Below are positions 1 through 6,058 of a stretch of 7,280 bases of DNA, in pieces. The first letter of the stretch is position 1; every line of letters starts with the position of its first letter. Under the pieces are notes generated by a model. That model saw only the letters and a program-made list of their open reading frames with translations. It was not told the origin of the DNA and did not search any database. Origin of the DNA: Rhodospirillales bacterium. GTDB taxonomy: Bacteria; Pseudomonadota; Alphaproteobacteria; ATCC43930; CGMCC-115725. The position numbers and the translations under genes were made by a program. The stretch is from assembly GCA_015654725.1 (NCBI GenBank), contig JAATGI010000449.1, positions 1 to 7,280 of the forward strand. Direction: 5' to 3'.

Positions 1-799
1 CCGGCGCCGCCTCGGCGGCGTTCTTGACCAGATTGAGAAAGGCCTGGATCAGCAGGTCGCGATTGCCATGCACGTCCGGAAGCGACGGGTCGTATTCCTC
101 GAGGAAGCGGACATGGCGCGCGAAGCCGGTTTTCGCCAGCAGCCGCACGCGGCCCAGCACCTCGTGAATATTGACCGGGCCGCGCTCCATCGGATGGCGG
201 TCGGAGAACACGTCCATGCGATCGACCAGCGCGCAAATACGGTCGGCCTCGTCGCAGATGAGGCGGGTCAGTTCGCGATCCGGCGGCGACGCGTTTTCCT
301 CCAAGAGTTGCGCCGCGCCGCGGATGCCGGAGAGCGGGTTCTTGACCTCGTGCGCCAGCAGCGCCGCCATCGCCGTCACCGAGCGCGCCGCGTTGCGATG
401 GGTGAGCTGGCGGTCGAGCTTGTCGGCCATCGAGCGGCGCTGAAACACCACCACGATCCCGGCGCGATCCTCGGCGATCGGCGTCGCCTGAATCGTCACG
501 ACATGCGAGTGCAGGCGCGGCGTGTCGATGGCGACGCTATACTCCGAGACGCTATGCCCGGTTTTGCGCACGTTATCGATCAGCGCGAACACCGGACTGT
601 CCTCCGGCAGCAGCTCGTTCAAGGCGAAGCCGTGAAGGCTCGCCGCCGACGCCTCGAAGAATTGCTCCGCCGCCGCGTTAGCGTAGCTCAGCCGGTTGTC
701 CGGATCGATCACCAGCACCGGGTCGGGCAGCACGGCGAGGATCGCCGCCGGCTCCAGCTCGGGGCCAAAATACTTTTGCGCGGCGCTGGTCTTGGCCAT
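1..799 (-). CDS. ntrB: Nitrogen regulation sensor histidine kinase NtrB (partial, C-terminus beyond window)
   Basis: NtrB (NRII) is the cytoplasmic sensor kinase that phosphorylates NtrC under nitrogen limitation and, with PII bound, dephosphorylates it. The first 266 residues are readable. A PAS-type sensor region lies at about residues 13-125 (VLPDPVLVIDPDNRLSYAN near its start). The dimerisation/phosphoacceptor helix carries LLAHEVKNPLSGIRGAAQLL with the phosphoacceptor at His150. The N-box begins at about 257 (LVKNAAEA, Asn260), where the window stops, so the G-boxes are missing from view. There is no membrane segment, as expected for NtrB and unlike NtrY. The ATG at 799-797 follows the dusB stop by one base, which fixes the start and implies translational coupling. 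dusB(nifR3)-ntrB is the classic alphaproteobacterial order, so ntrC probably follows off the left edge. Identification is firm; completeness cannot be judged. Confidence 0.95.
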   Translation of the reverse strand, partial: MAKTSAAQKYFGPELEPAAILAVLPDPVLVIDPDNRLSYANAAAEQFFEASAASLHGFALNELLPEDSPVFALIDNVRKTGHSVSEYSVAIDTPRLHSHVVTIQATPIAEDRAGIVVVFQRRSMADKLDRQLTHRNAARSVTAMAALLAHEVKNPLSGIRGAAQLLEENASPPDRELTRLICDEADRICALVDRMDVFSDRHPMERGPVNIHEVLGRVRLLAKTGFARHVRFLEEYDPSLPDVHGNRDLLIQAFLNLVKNAAEAAP

Positions 800-800
800 G

Positions 801-1787
801 TCACGCGGCTTCGCACTCGGCAAGCGGGTCGTAGAAGGCGCGGATCGTCGCCTTGACCCGATCCGGCTCGCTACAGCTATTGATGGTGGCGCGGAACTCG
901 GCCGAGCCGGGCAGGCCCTTCGAGTACCAGGCAATATGCTTGCGTGCGATCCGCACCCCGACATCGCGGCCGTAATGGTCGAGCATGTCCTCGTAATGGC
1001 CAAGCACGATGTCGCGCTGCGCCAGCAGCGGCGGATCGGGCAGATATTCGCCGGTGCGCAGATGGCGCGCGACCTGATGCGGAAACCACGGCCGGCCATA
1101 GGCGCCGCGCCCGATCATGACGCCGTCGGCGCCTGAAAGTTCGAGTGCGCGCTTCGCGTCCTCGAAGCTGACGATGTCGCCATTGACGATGACCGGGATC
1201 GAGACCGCCGCCTTGACCTCGCGGATGAAGGCCCAATCGGCGCTGCCGGCATAGAACTGGCAGCGGGTGCGGCCATGCACGGTAATCATGCGGATGCCGC
1301 TCGCTTCGGCGATGCGCGCCAACGCCGGCGCGTTGCGATTGGCGTCGTCCCAGCCGGTGCGCATCTTGAGCGTGACCGGCAGGCGCACGGCCTTCACCGT
1401 CGCTTCGAGCAGGCGCGCGGCCTTCACTTCGTCGCGCATCAGCGCCGAGCCGGCATGGCCGTTGACGATCTTTTTCACCGGGCAGCCGAAATTGATGTCG
1501 ATCATCGCGGCGCCGCGATCCTCATTGAGCTTCGCCGCCTCCGACAAATCCTCGGCCTCGCAGCCGGCAAGCTGCACCGCCATCGGCTGTTCTTCCGGCG
1601 TGCTTTTGGCCATGATGAGAGAGCGGCGCGTCTCGCGCACCATCGCGGCGCTGGCGATCATCTCTGAAATCACCAGCCCGGCGCCGTGCCGCTTGACCAG
1701 GCGGCGGAACGGCAAATCGGTTACGCCCGACATCGGCGCCAACAGCACCGGCTCGGCCAAGAGGATCGATCCGATGGAAATGCTCAT
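801..1787 (-). CDS. dusB: tRNA-dihydrouridine synthase DusB (NifR3 family)
   Basis: This flavin enzyme reduces specific uridines in tRNA to dihydrouridine, using FMN and NADPH. The 328-residue length is normal for the family. Visible marks of the FMN-binding TIM barrel are LLAPMSGVTDLPFR (15-28), VQLAG (71-75), the catalytic-cysteine motif DINFGCPVKKI (97-107, Cys102), LKMRTGW (140-146) with Lys141 and Arg143, TVHGRTR (169-175, His171), VNGDI (201-205) and the phosphate-binding GRGAYGRPW (226-234). The C-terminal helical domain holds RKHIAWYSKGLPG (282-294), also conserved. The gene is first in the ntrB operon (historically nifR3), ending one base before ntrB. No convincing Shine-Dalgarno lies upstream of the ATG, but the N-terminus (SIGSILLAEPVLLAPM) matches where the family normally begins. 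A possible promoter in the spacer, with TATTAT as -10 (minus strand, 1830-1825), is weak. Confidence 0.97.
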   Translation of the reverse strand: MSISIGSILLAEPVLLAPMSGVTDLPFRRLVKRHGAGLVISEMIASAAMVRETRRSLIMAKSTPEEQPMAVQLAGCEAEDLSEAAKLNEDRGAAMIDINFGCPVKKIVNGHAGSALMRDEVKAARLLEATVKAVRLPVTLKMRTGWDDANRNAPALARIAEASGIRMITVHGRTRCQFYAGSADWAFIREVKAAVSIPVIVNGDIVSFEDAKRALELSGADGVMIGRGAYGRPWFPHQVARHLRTGEYLPDPPLLAQRDIVLGHYEDMLDHYGRDVGVRIARKHIAWYSKGLPGSAEFRATINSCSEPDRVKATIRAFYDPLAECEAA

Positions 1788-2023
1788 TTTTTAAGCAGAA
1801 ATCGCCGTTGCCTATCGATTAGTCATAATACCTTTTTGCTGCACTGCGCAATAAGAAAATTATGAGCGATCCGTTGGTCGTTTTCAGGCCTGGGTGTGCG
1901 GTGCCGAGGCAGCCTCGACAAACGAACCGACCCATAACTGACATCTTCCCGATCCGTCACACGTTGGCAAGGGGCGGGGTTTCGTTGGATAGTGCGGGTC
2001 GCGGCAAAACAATAGGCGACGCC
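1788..2023. promoter_or_regulatory. Divergent spacer between dusB and the dioxygenase gene
   Basis: This 236-bp spacer must carry promoters for both flanking genes. For the dioxygenase, TTGGCA (1964-1969) and GATAGT (1988-1993), 18 bp apart, form a moderate sigma-70-type pair about 30 bp before the start; a weak AGGCGA lies just upstream of the ATG. For dusB, TATTAT on the minus strand (1830-1825) could be a -10, with TTGCGC (1851-1846) or TTATTG just upstream as poor -35 candidates. A perfect odd palindrome, CGAGGC-A-GCCTCG (1905-1917), could be a regulator site. The frame of the dioxygenase is open back to an ATG at 1862, but those 54 extra codons look non-coding. These calls come from consensus matching by eye only. 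Confidence 0.35.
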
Positions 2024-2914
2024 ATGGCGATTTCGGTCAAGCAGCTTCATCCCCTGTTCGTCGGCGAGGTCAGCGGCGTCGATCCGCGCCGGCCGCTCGA
2101 GCCCGAGACCGTCGCCGAGATCGTAGCGGCGATGGATCGCTACGCCGTCTGCGTGTTTCGCGATCAAGACATCGCCGACGAGCAGCAGATCGCCTTCAGC
2201 CGCAATTTCGGCGAGCTCGAACATTCGCCCAATTACGGCCGCGGCAAGGGCCAGGAAGCGCGGCTCAAGCACCAGGAATTGTTCGACGTCTCGAACCTCA
2301 ACGAAAAGAACGAGATTTACGACCGCGAAGACGACCGCCGCATGTTCCGGCTTGGCAATCAGCTTTGGCATACGGACTCGTCGTTCCTGAATCCGCGCGG
2401 GCGCTATTCGCTGTTGCATGCGCGCAAAATTCCGCCCGCCGGCGCCGACACCCAATTCGCCGACGAACGCGCGGCTTACGACGCGCTGCCGGCGGCGTTG
2501 AAGAGCCGCGTCGAAGGCCTCGTCGCCGAGCATTTCTTCGCCCATATCCGGCAGCAGCTCGGCTTCACCGGCTATAGCGAGGCGCAGTTGCAGGCGCGCC
2601 CCGCGGTGCGCCACGCCATCGCGCAGACTCATCCCGGCTCGGGCCGCAAGCATCTCTATCTCGCCTCGCATGCCTCGCAGATCGTCGGCATGCCGATGCC
2701 CGAGGGCCGCGTCCTGCTCGGCCAGTTGATCGAATTCGCGACCCAACGCGAGTTCGTCTATAGCCACAAATGGCGCATCGGCGATCTCGTGATGTGGGAC
2801 AATCGCTGCACCATGCATCGCGCCACGCCCTTCGACGAAGAGAAGCATGTCCGCGATCTGCGCCGCACCACGGTGAGCGACGGCGCGGTCGCGCTCAGAA
2901 ATGCGGCGGCTTGA
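2024..2914 (+). CDS. TauD/TfdA-family Fe(II)/2-oxoglutarate-dependent dioxygenase (TfdA-like)
   Basis: This is a non-haem iron dioxygenase that couples 2-oxoglutarate decarboxylation to substrate hydroxylation. From the ATG at 2024 it has 296 residues, close to TfdA size. The iron triad is visible: WHTDSSF (115-121) gives His116 and Asp118, and NRCTMHRATPF (260-270) gives His265. RDLRRTTV (277-284) supplies the 2-oxoglutarate-binding arginine, by alignment to TauD most likely Arg277. The stretch ADTQFADERAAYDALP (141-156) also resembles the TfdA branch more than TauD. Substrate is unknown: aryloxyalkanoates, sulfonates and other small acids are all used in this family, and native relatives in Rhizobiales need not degrade herbicides. 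An ATG at 1862 would add 54 residues (a basic, proline-rich stretch not expected in the family); I prefer 2024 because MAISVKQLHPLFVGEVSGVD is a typical family N-terminus. It stands alone, divergent from dusB. Confidence 0.9.
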   Translation: MAISVKQLHPLFVGEVSGVDPRRPLEPETVAEIVAAMDRYAVCVFRDQDIADEQQIAFSRNFGELEHSPNYGRGKGQEARLKHQELFDVSNLNEKNEIYDREDDRRMFRLGNQLWHTDSSFLNPRGRYSLLHARKIPPAGADTQFADERAAYDALPAALKSRVEGLVAEHFFAHIRQQLGFTGYSEAQLQARPAVRHAIAQTHPGSGRKHLYLASHASQIVGMPMPEGRVLLGQLIEFATQREFVYSHKWRIGDLVMWDNRCTMHRATPFDEEKHVRDLRRTTVSDGAVALRNAAA

Positions 2915-2940
2915 CATCGCGTCGATGGCGATATCACCCC

Positions 2941-3063
2941 CACCCGCTCGCGATCGCTCGCGTGCCTCCCCCATCAAGGGGGAGGCGAGAAAAGGAACCG
3001 CGCGTAAATTTACCTCCCCCTCGATGGGGGAGGTCGCCGAACCGCGAAGCGGTGAGGCGGGTG
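2941..3063. repeat. Compound inverted-repeat element with two GC-rich hairpins (Rhizobiales-type intergenic repeat)
   Basis: Two perfect hairpins lie in the dioxygenase-ispDF gap. The left one is CCTCCCCC (2965-2972), loop ATCAA, GGGGGAGG (2978-2985). The right one is ACCTCCCCC (3012-3020), loop TCGAT, GGGGGAGGT (3026-3034). The outer ends match in inverted orientation: CACCCGC at 2941-2947 and GCGGGTG at 3057-3063. The right arm holds a further palindrome, ACCGC-GAA-GCGGT (3041-3053); the left arm is about 6 bp shorter and degenerate in the same place. So the whole is two roughly 50-bp units facing each other around a 26-bp centre. Neither hairpin is followed by a T-run, so it is not a canonical intrinsic terminator. 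From general knowledge, similar CCTCCCCC/GGGGGAGG repeats occur in many copies in Rhizobiales; copy number here cannot be seen. Confidence 0.8.
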
Positions 3064-3085
3064 ATGGCGATTCATCCGTTTGTGA

Positions 3086-4240
3086 ATGCAGATGATAATC
3101 GCCCTCGTGGTCGCGGCGGGACGCGGGACCCGGCTCGGCGGCGCCACGCCCAAGCAATATCTCTTGCTCGCGGGCAAGCCGCTCTTACGTCATTCGCTGG
3201 AGACCTTGGCGCGTCATCGCGCCATCGACCGCGTGCGCGTCGTGTTCAATCCCGGCGACCGCGATCTCTATGACGAGGCGGTCGCCGGCCTCGATCTGCT
3301 GCCGCCGGTCGCGGGCGGCGCGGCGCGGCAGGATTCGGTGCGGCTCGGCATCGAAAGCCTCGAAGGGTTCAAGCCCAGCCGCGTCCTGATCCATGACGCA
3401 GCGCGGCCGTTTCTCGACGGTGTTACCATCGACCATGTCACCGCCGCGCTCGACGAGGCACCGGGCGCCATCCCCGCCCTGCCCGTGCGCGACACGGTGA
3501 AGCGCGCGACCGGCGGCATGGTGGGCGCGACGCTCGACCGCGCCGAACTGTGGCGGGCGCAGACGCCGCAAGGGTTTCGTTACCCTGAAATCCTCGCCGC
3601 GCATCGCAACGCCAAAGGTCTCGATCTCTCCGACGATGCCGCGGTCGCCGAGCGCGCCGGACTTGCGGTAAAATTGGTCGCGGGTAGCGAGGCCAATTTC
3701 AAAGTGACGACCGAAGAGGATCTGCGCGAGGCCGAACGCCGCATCGCATCGGGCCTGGGCGATGTCCGCACCGGCCAGGGTTTCGACGTCCATGCCTTCG
3801 GCCCCGGCGACCACCTCTGGCTCTGCGGCGTGAAGCTGCCGCATACGCACGGCCTGATCGGTCATTCCGACGCCGATGCCGGGCTGCATGCCCTGACCGA
3901 CGCCACTCTCGGCGCCATCGGCGCGGGCGATATCGGGGTGCATTTTCCCGACAGCGATCCACGCTGGCATGGCGCGCCTTCGCACCAATTCCTGCGCCAC
4001 GCCGCCGATCTGGTGAAGGCCAAGGGCGGTGTCATCGCCCATGTCGATGTCACGATCATTTGCGAGCGGCCCAAGATCGGCCCGCATCGCGCCGCGATGG
4101 TGGCGCGCATCGCCGAGATTCTCGGCCTCGATCCGGCGCGCGTCAGCGTCAAGGCGACGACGACCGAGAAACTCGGCTTCACCGGGCGCGGCGAAGGCCT
4201 GGCGGCACAAGCCATCGCCACGGTGAGATTACCGCTGTGA
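3086..4240 (+). CDS. ispDF: Bifunctional IspD/IspF enzyme (MEP cytidylyltransferase / MECDP synthase)
   Basis: This cytoplasmic enzyme performs two non-consecutive steps of the MEP isoprenoid pathway. The IspD half (about 1-225) makes CDP-methylerythritol from MEP and CTP; the IspF half (about 227-384) forms the cyclic diphosphate MECDP. IspD marks are VVAAGRGTRLGG (8-19), PKQY (22-25), IHDAARPF (102-109) and AQTPQGF (158-164). IspF marks are GQGFDVHAF (230-238), giving metal ligands Asp234 and His236, then GHSDADAGLHALTDA (259-273) with His268, HFPDSDP (286-292) and TTTEKLGFTGRGEG (358-371). These match E. coli Asp8, His10 and His42 with a constant offset. The fusion is usual in Alphaproteobacteria. 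A TGA at 3083-3085 sits directly before the ATG, so the start must be 3086 or the second ATG at 3092; neither has a clear Shine-Dalgarno. The repeat element ends only 22 bp upstream. The stop overlaps the start of pncC. Confidence 0.97.
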   Translation: MQMIIALVVAAGRGTRLGGATPKQYLLLAGKPLLRHSLETLARHRAIDRVRVVFNPGDRDLYDEAVAGLDLLPPVAGGAARQDSVRLGIESLEGFKPSRVLIHDAARPFLDGVTIDHVTAALDEAPGAIPALPVRDTVKRATGGMVGATLDRAELWRAQTPQGFRYPEILAAHRNAKGLDLSDDAAVAERAGLAVKLVAGSEANFKVTTEEDLREAERRIASGLGDVRTGQGFDVHAFGPGDHLWLCGVKLPHTHGLIGHSDADAGLHALTDATLGAIGAGDIGVHFPDSDPRWHGAPSHQFLRHAADLVKAKGGVIAHVDVTIICERPKIGPHRAAMVARIAEILGLDPARVSVKATTTEKLGFTGRGEGLAAQAIATVRLPL

Positions 4241-4719
4241 CCGAGACCCGCACGCTCGCCGAAACCCTGCTCGATCTGTGCCGGCGGCGCGGCTGGAAAG
4301 TGGCGACGGCGGAATCCTGCACCGGCGGCACGATCGTGGCCGCGCTCACCGACATTGCCGGCTCATCCGATGTCGTCGAGCGCGGCTTTGTCACCTATTC
4401 CAATGAAGCCAAAACCGATTTGCTGGGCGTGCCGGCGGCACTGATCGCGCAACATGGCGCGGTCAGCGCGGAAGTGGCGAAGGCAATGGCGGCGGGCGCG
4501 CTGTCGCACGCGCCGGTCGATCTCACCGTTTCCGTCACCGGCATCGCTGGGCCAGGCGGCGGCTCGGCGGAAAAACCGGTGGGCCTGGTGTATTTCGGGG
4601 CGGGGCGACAAGGCATTGTCGTCCGCGCCGAGCGTCAAATCTTTTCCGGCGACCGCGACCAGGTCCGCGCGCTCGCGACGAAACGCGCCCTCGAATTACT
4701 GATCGAGCTCGCGACCTAG
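4237..4719 (+). CDS. pncC: CinA-family nicotinamide-nucleotide amidohydrolase (stand-alone C-terminal domain, PncC type)
   Basis: Proteins of this family deamidate nicotinamide mononucleotide to nicotinic acid mononucleotide, recycling the NMN released by NAD-dependent DNA ligase. From a GTG at 4237 the product has 160 residues, the size of the isolated CinA C-terminal domain; the N-terminal molybdopterin-like domain of full-length CinA is absent. Conserved stretches are ATAESCTGGTI (23-33, Ser27 the probable nucleophile), VTYSNEAKTDLLGV (52-65, Tyr54 and Lys59), HGAVSAEVAKAMA (73-85) and VTGIAGPGGGSAEKPVGLVYFG (spanning 100-121). The GTG overlaps the ispDF TGA as GTGA, implying translational coupling. 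The frame is open further upstream inside ispDF, but that extension is arginine-rich shadow sequence. The TAG stop shares CTAG with the stop of the convergent DinB-fold gene. Confidence 0.93.
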   Translation: MTETRTLAETLLDLCRRRGWKVATAESCTGGTIVAALTDIAGSSDVVERGFVTYSNEAKTDLLGVPAALIAQHGAVSAEVAKAMAAGALSHAPVDLTVSVTGIAGPGGGSAEKPVGLVYFGAGRQGIVVRAERQIFSGDRDQVRALATKRALELLIELAT

Positions 4720-5228
4720 GAAATCATTTCCGGCACGACCAAGAACAGGTCGGTATCCCCCGTCTCCTGTCCCGCCGCGGTCAGCAGGGCATGGGCTTGG
4801 CCGCGGTGATGGGTCTGGTGGTTGAAGAAATGGGTCACCAGGAGCTGTCTTGGCCTGCGGACCTCGCGCTCGGCCGCGCTGCTGAACCAGACCATGTCCC
4901 CGCCCAACCACGCATCGTCGAGAGCAGCCGCCCAGGAAACGATGGCGGTGTCGGCTTTCTCACGAGCGGCGCGAAGAGCGCCGAACGCTTCGATGAAGCG
5001 GTCGCTCTGATCGATCGGCGTCGGCGCCGCCGGCCAATTGTCGAACCGGCTCATCCATTGATGGTCGCCCCATAGAATATGGGCGAGCGTGCCGTGAATC
5101 GAATCCCAGAATGCCCCGCGCGGCGCCCGCCGCTCGGAATCCGAGAGGCGTTCGGCGGCGCCGTAAAGGCGCCGGTTCATTTCGGCATTGTAGGCCGCCA
5201 TGGTGCGGACAAAAGCGGGCGCGATCAT
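4716..5228 (-). CDS. DinB-family (DinB/YfiT four-helix bundle) protein
   Basis: This 170-residue protein has the helical pattern and histidines of the DinB superfamily, metal-binding four-helix bundles. Some characterised members are thiol-dependent S-transferases or mycothiol-dependent isomerases; most are unassigned. The likely metal ligands are His50 in TLAHILWGDHQWM (47-59), and His137 and His141 in VTHFFNHQTHHRGQAHALL (131-149); the HxxxH-RGQ pattern is typical. No signal peptide or membrane segment is seen. It is the last gene of a four-gene minus-strand operon, four bases after the ABM-domain gene, with a weak GGGGA ribosome site inside the end of that gene. Its TAG stop overlaps the opposite-strand stop of pncC. 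Despite the name it is unrelated to DNA polymerase IV. Family assignment is good; substrate and function are unknown. Confidence 0.9.
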   Translation of the reverse strand: MIAPAFVRTMAAYNAEMNRRLYGAAERLSDSERRAPRGAFWDSIHGTLAHILWGDHQWMSRFDNWPAAPTPIDQSDRFIEAFGALRAAREKADTAIVSWAAALDDAWLGGDMVWFSSAAEREVRRPRQLLVTHFFNHQTHHRGQAHALLTAAGQETGDTDLFLVVPEMIS

Positions 5229-5232
5229 CGGT

Positions 5233-5595
5233 CTATCCCCAATAGGCGAAGTCGCCGAACGGCTTCAGATAAATCGCGCCGAACTCATTCAACAGACTGC
5301 GCAGTTCATCATTTGGCTGCCCGAACACCATGAAGCGCCGGCGCTGAACCATGGCCGAGAAGCGAGCGCTGAAATGCTTGGCGAATTCGCGCAAATGCGC
5401 GAGCGCCGCGTTCGAGTCGGCATACCGCTCGTAGAGGTGAACCTGCATGCCGTCATCGCTGACGAACCGCCGATAGCTCAAGACGCCGGCTTCGCGCCGG
5501 GTGGCCGCCACCATTTCCTGGGTCAATGCGCCGAACGGTTCGAGGCAGCCCGGCACGACCGCCAACTCCGCGCACCACGCGATCTCATCCGTCAT
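5233..5595 (-). CDS. Antibiotic biosynthesis monooxygenase (ABM) domain protein, putative quinol monooxygenase
   Basis: This 120-residue protein fits the small dimeric ferredoxin-like ABM fold, found in YgiN-type quinol monooxygenases and in haem-degrading or stress-related relatives. Family-like features are the N-terminal strand (AWCAELAVVPG, 6-16), the helix ALTQEMVAATRREAGVLSYRRF (spanning 23-44), the strand VHLYERYADSNAALAHL (52-68), and the F..H pair in EFAKHFSARFSAMV (70-83). The C-terminal part (about 90-120) is less standard and carries a YLKPFGDFAYWG tail. There is no IsdG-type signature that I can recognise, so haem degradation is not favoured. A GAGG site lies eight bases before the ATG. 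The gene starts 19 bases after the rhodanese gene ends and stops four bases before the DinB-fold gene starts, so all should share one transcript. Reaction and substrate are unknown. Confidence 0.8.
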   Translation of the reverse strand: MTDEIAWCAELAVVPGCLEPFGALTQEMVAATRREAGVLSYRRFVSDDGMQVHLYERYADSNAALAHLREFAKHFSARFSAMVQRRRFMVFGQPNDELRSLLNEFGAIYLKPFGDFAYWG

Positions 5596-5614
5596 TCCGC
5601 TCGCCTCGCTTCGG

Positions 5615-6013
5615 TCAGGTCGGTCGCGTCAGTTCGAAGCCTTCGTCACGCCAGCCCGTTATGCCGCCGATCATTTCCTTGACCGGCCGACCCAACTTGG
5701 CCAAGCGCAGGGCGCCCTTGTTCGCGCCGTTGCAATGCGGTCCGGCGCAATAGACGACAAACAGAGTCTCGGCTGGGTAATCGCTCATTCTCGCCGCGGT
5801 AATCGTCGCGTGCGGAATATTGACCGCGCCGGCGATGTGACCTTGAGTGAACAAATTTGGAGAACGCACGTCCACGAGAACGAAGCCGTGATTGCCGGAT
5901 CGCATGGCGTCCCAAACATCCCAACAATCCGTTTCGAAAGTGAGTCGTTCCGAAAAATGCGCCGCCGCGCTGCTCGACGAGGCGGCTTCAATCTCCGTTA
6001 CCTTATTGGTCAT
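5615..6013 (-). CDS. Single-domain rhodanese-like protein
   Basis: This 132-residue protein is a rhodanese homology domain, a fold that moves sulfane sulfur through a cysteine persulfide. Seen in order are FVLVDVRSPNLFTQGHIAGA (44-63, with the conserved DVR and GHI.GA.NIP), the active-site loop VVYCAGPHCNGANKGA (86-101) and LGRPVKEMIGGITGWRDEGF (107-126), the usual C-terminal helix and turn. The loop has two cysteines; Cys89 occupies the usual catalytic position and Cys94 is extra, in a CxxxxC spacing. The loop's GPHCNGA form recurs, to my knowledge, in a subset of proteobacterial rhodaneses. The first 20 residues are serine/alanine rich and not part of the domain. GAGG five bases before the ATG supports the start. 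Codons here are less GC-rich than in ispDF (69 G+C of 120 at 5881-6000, against 89 of 120 at 3421-3540). Sulfur donor and acceptor are unknown. Confidence 0.92.
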   Translation of the reverse strand: MTNKVTEIEAASSSSAAAHFSERLTFETDCWDVWDAMRSGNHGFVLVDVRSPNLFTQGHIAGAVNIPHATITAARMSDYPAETLFVVYCAGPHCNGANKGALRLAKLGRPVKEMIGGITGWRDEGFELTRPT

Positions 6014-6058
6014 GGGTGCCTCGCATGGGGTATGACGCTTCTTCGCGATAGGCAGAGA

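Noticed and set aside
68..856. Plus-strand open frame of 262 codons opposite ntrB
   Set aside because: Antisense to the NtrB PAS and kinase motifs; product is Arg/His-rich and has no domain.
1862..2023. N-terminal extension of the dioxygenase from the ATG at 1862
   Set aside because: The 54 extra residues look non-coding, the family begins near the ATG at 2024, and the stretch holds the best promoter candidate.
2941..3063. CRISPR array or intrinsic terminator in the ispDF upstream gap
   Set aside because: Only two units, in opposite orientation, with no regular spacers, so not CRISPR. Neither hairpin is followed by a T-run on the plus strand, so not a canonical terminator.
2901..3095. Small plus-strand frame of 64 codons ending in ATGA at the ispDF start
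   Set aside because: It starts in the dioxygenase tail and is otherwise a translation of the repeat element; the apparent overlap with ispDF is chance.
1823..3157. Long minus-strand open frame of 444 codons opposite the dioxygenase
   Set aside because: It is antisense to a gene with a full catalytic motif set, runs through the intergenic repeat, and its translation is arginine/alanine-rich without any recognisable domain; typical of shadow frames in GC-rich DNA.
3185..4210. Minus-strand open frame of 341 codons inside ispDF
   Set aside because: Shadow of ispDF, whose own frame contains all IspD and IspF motifs.
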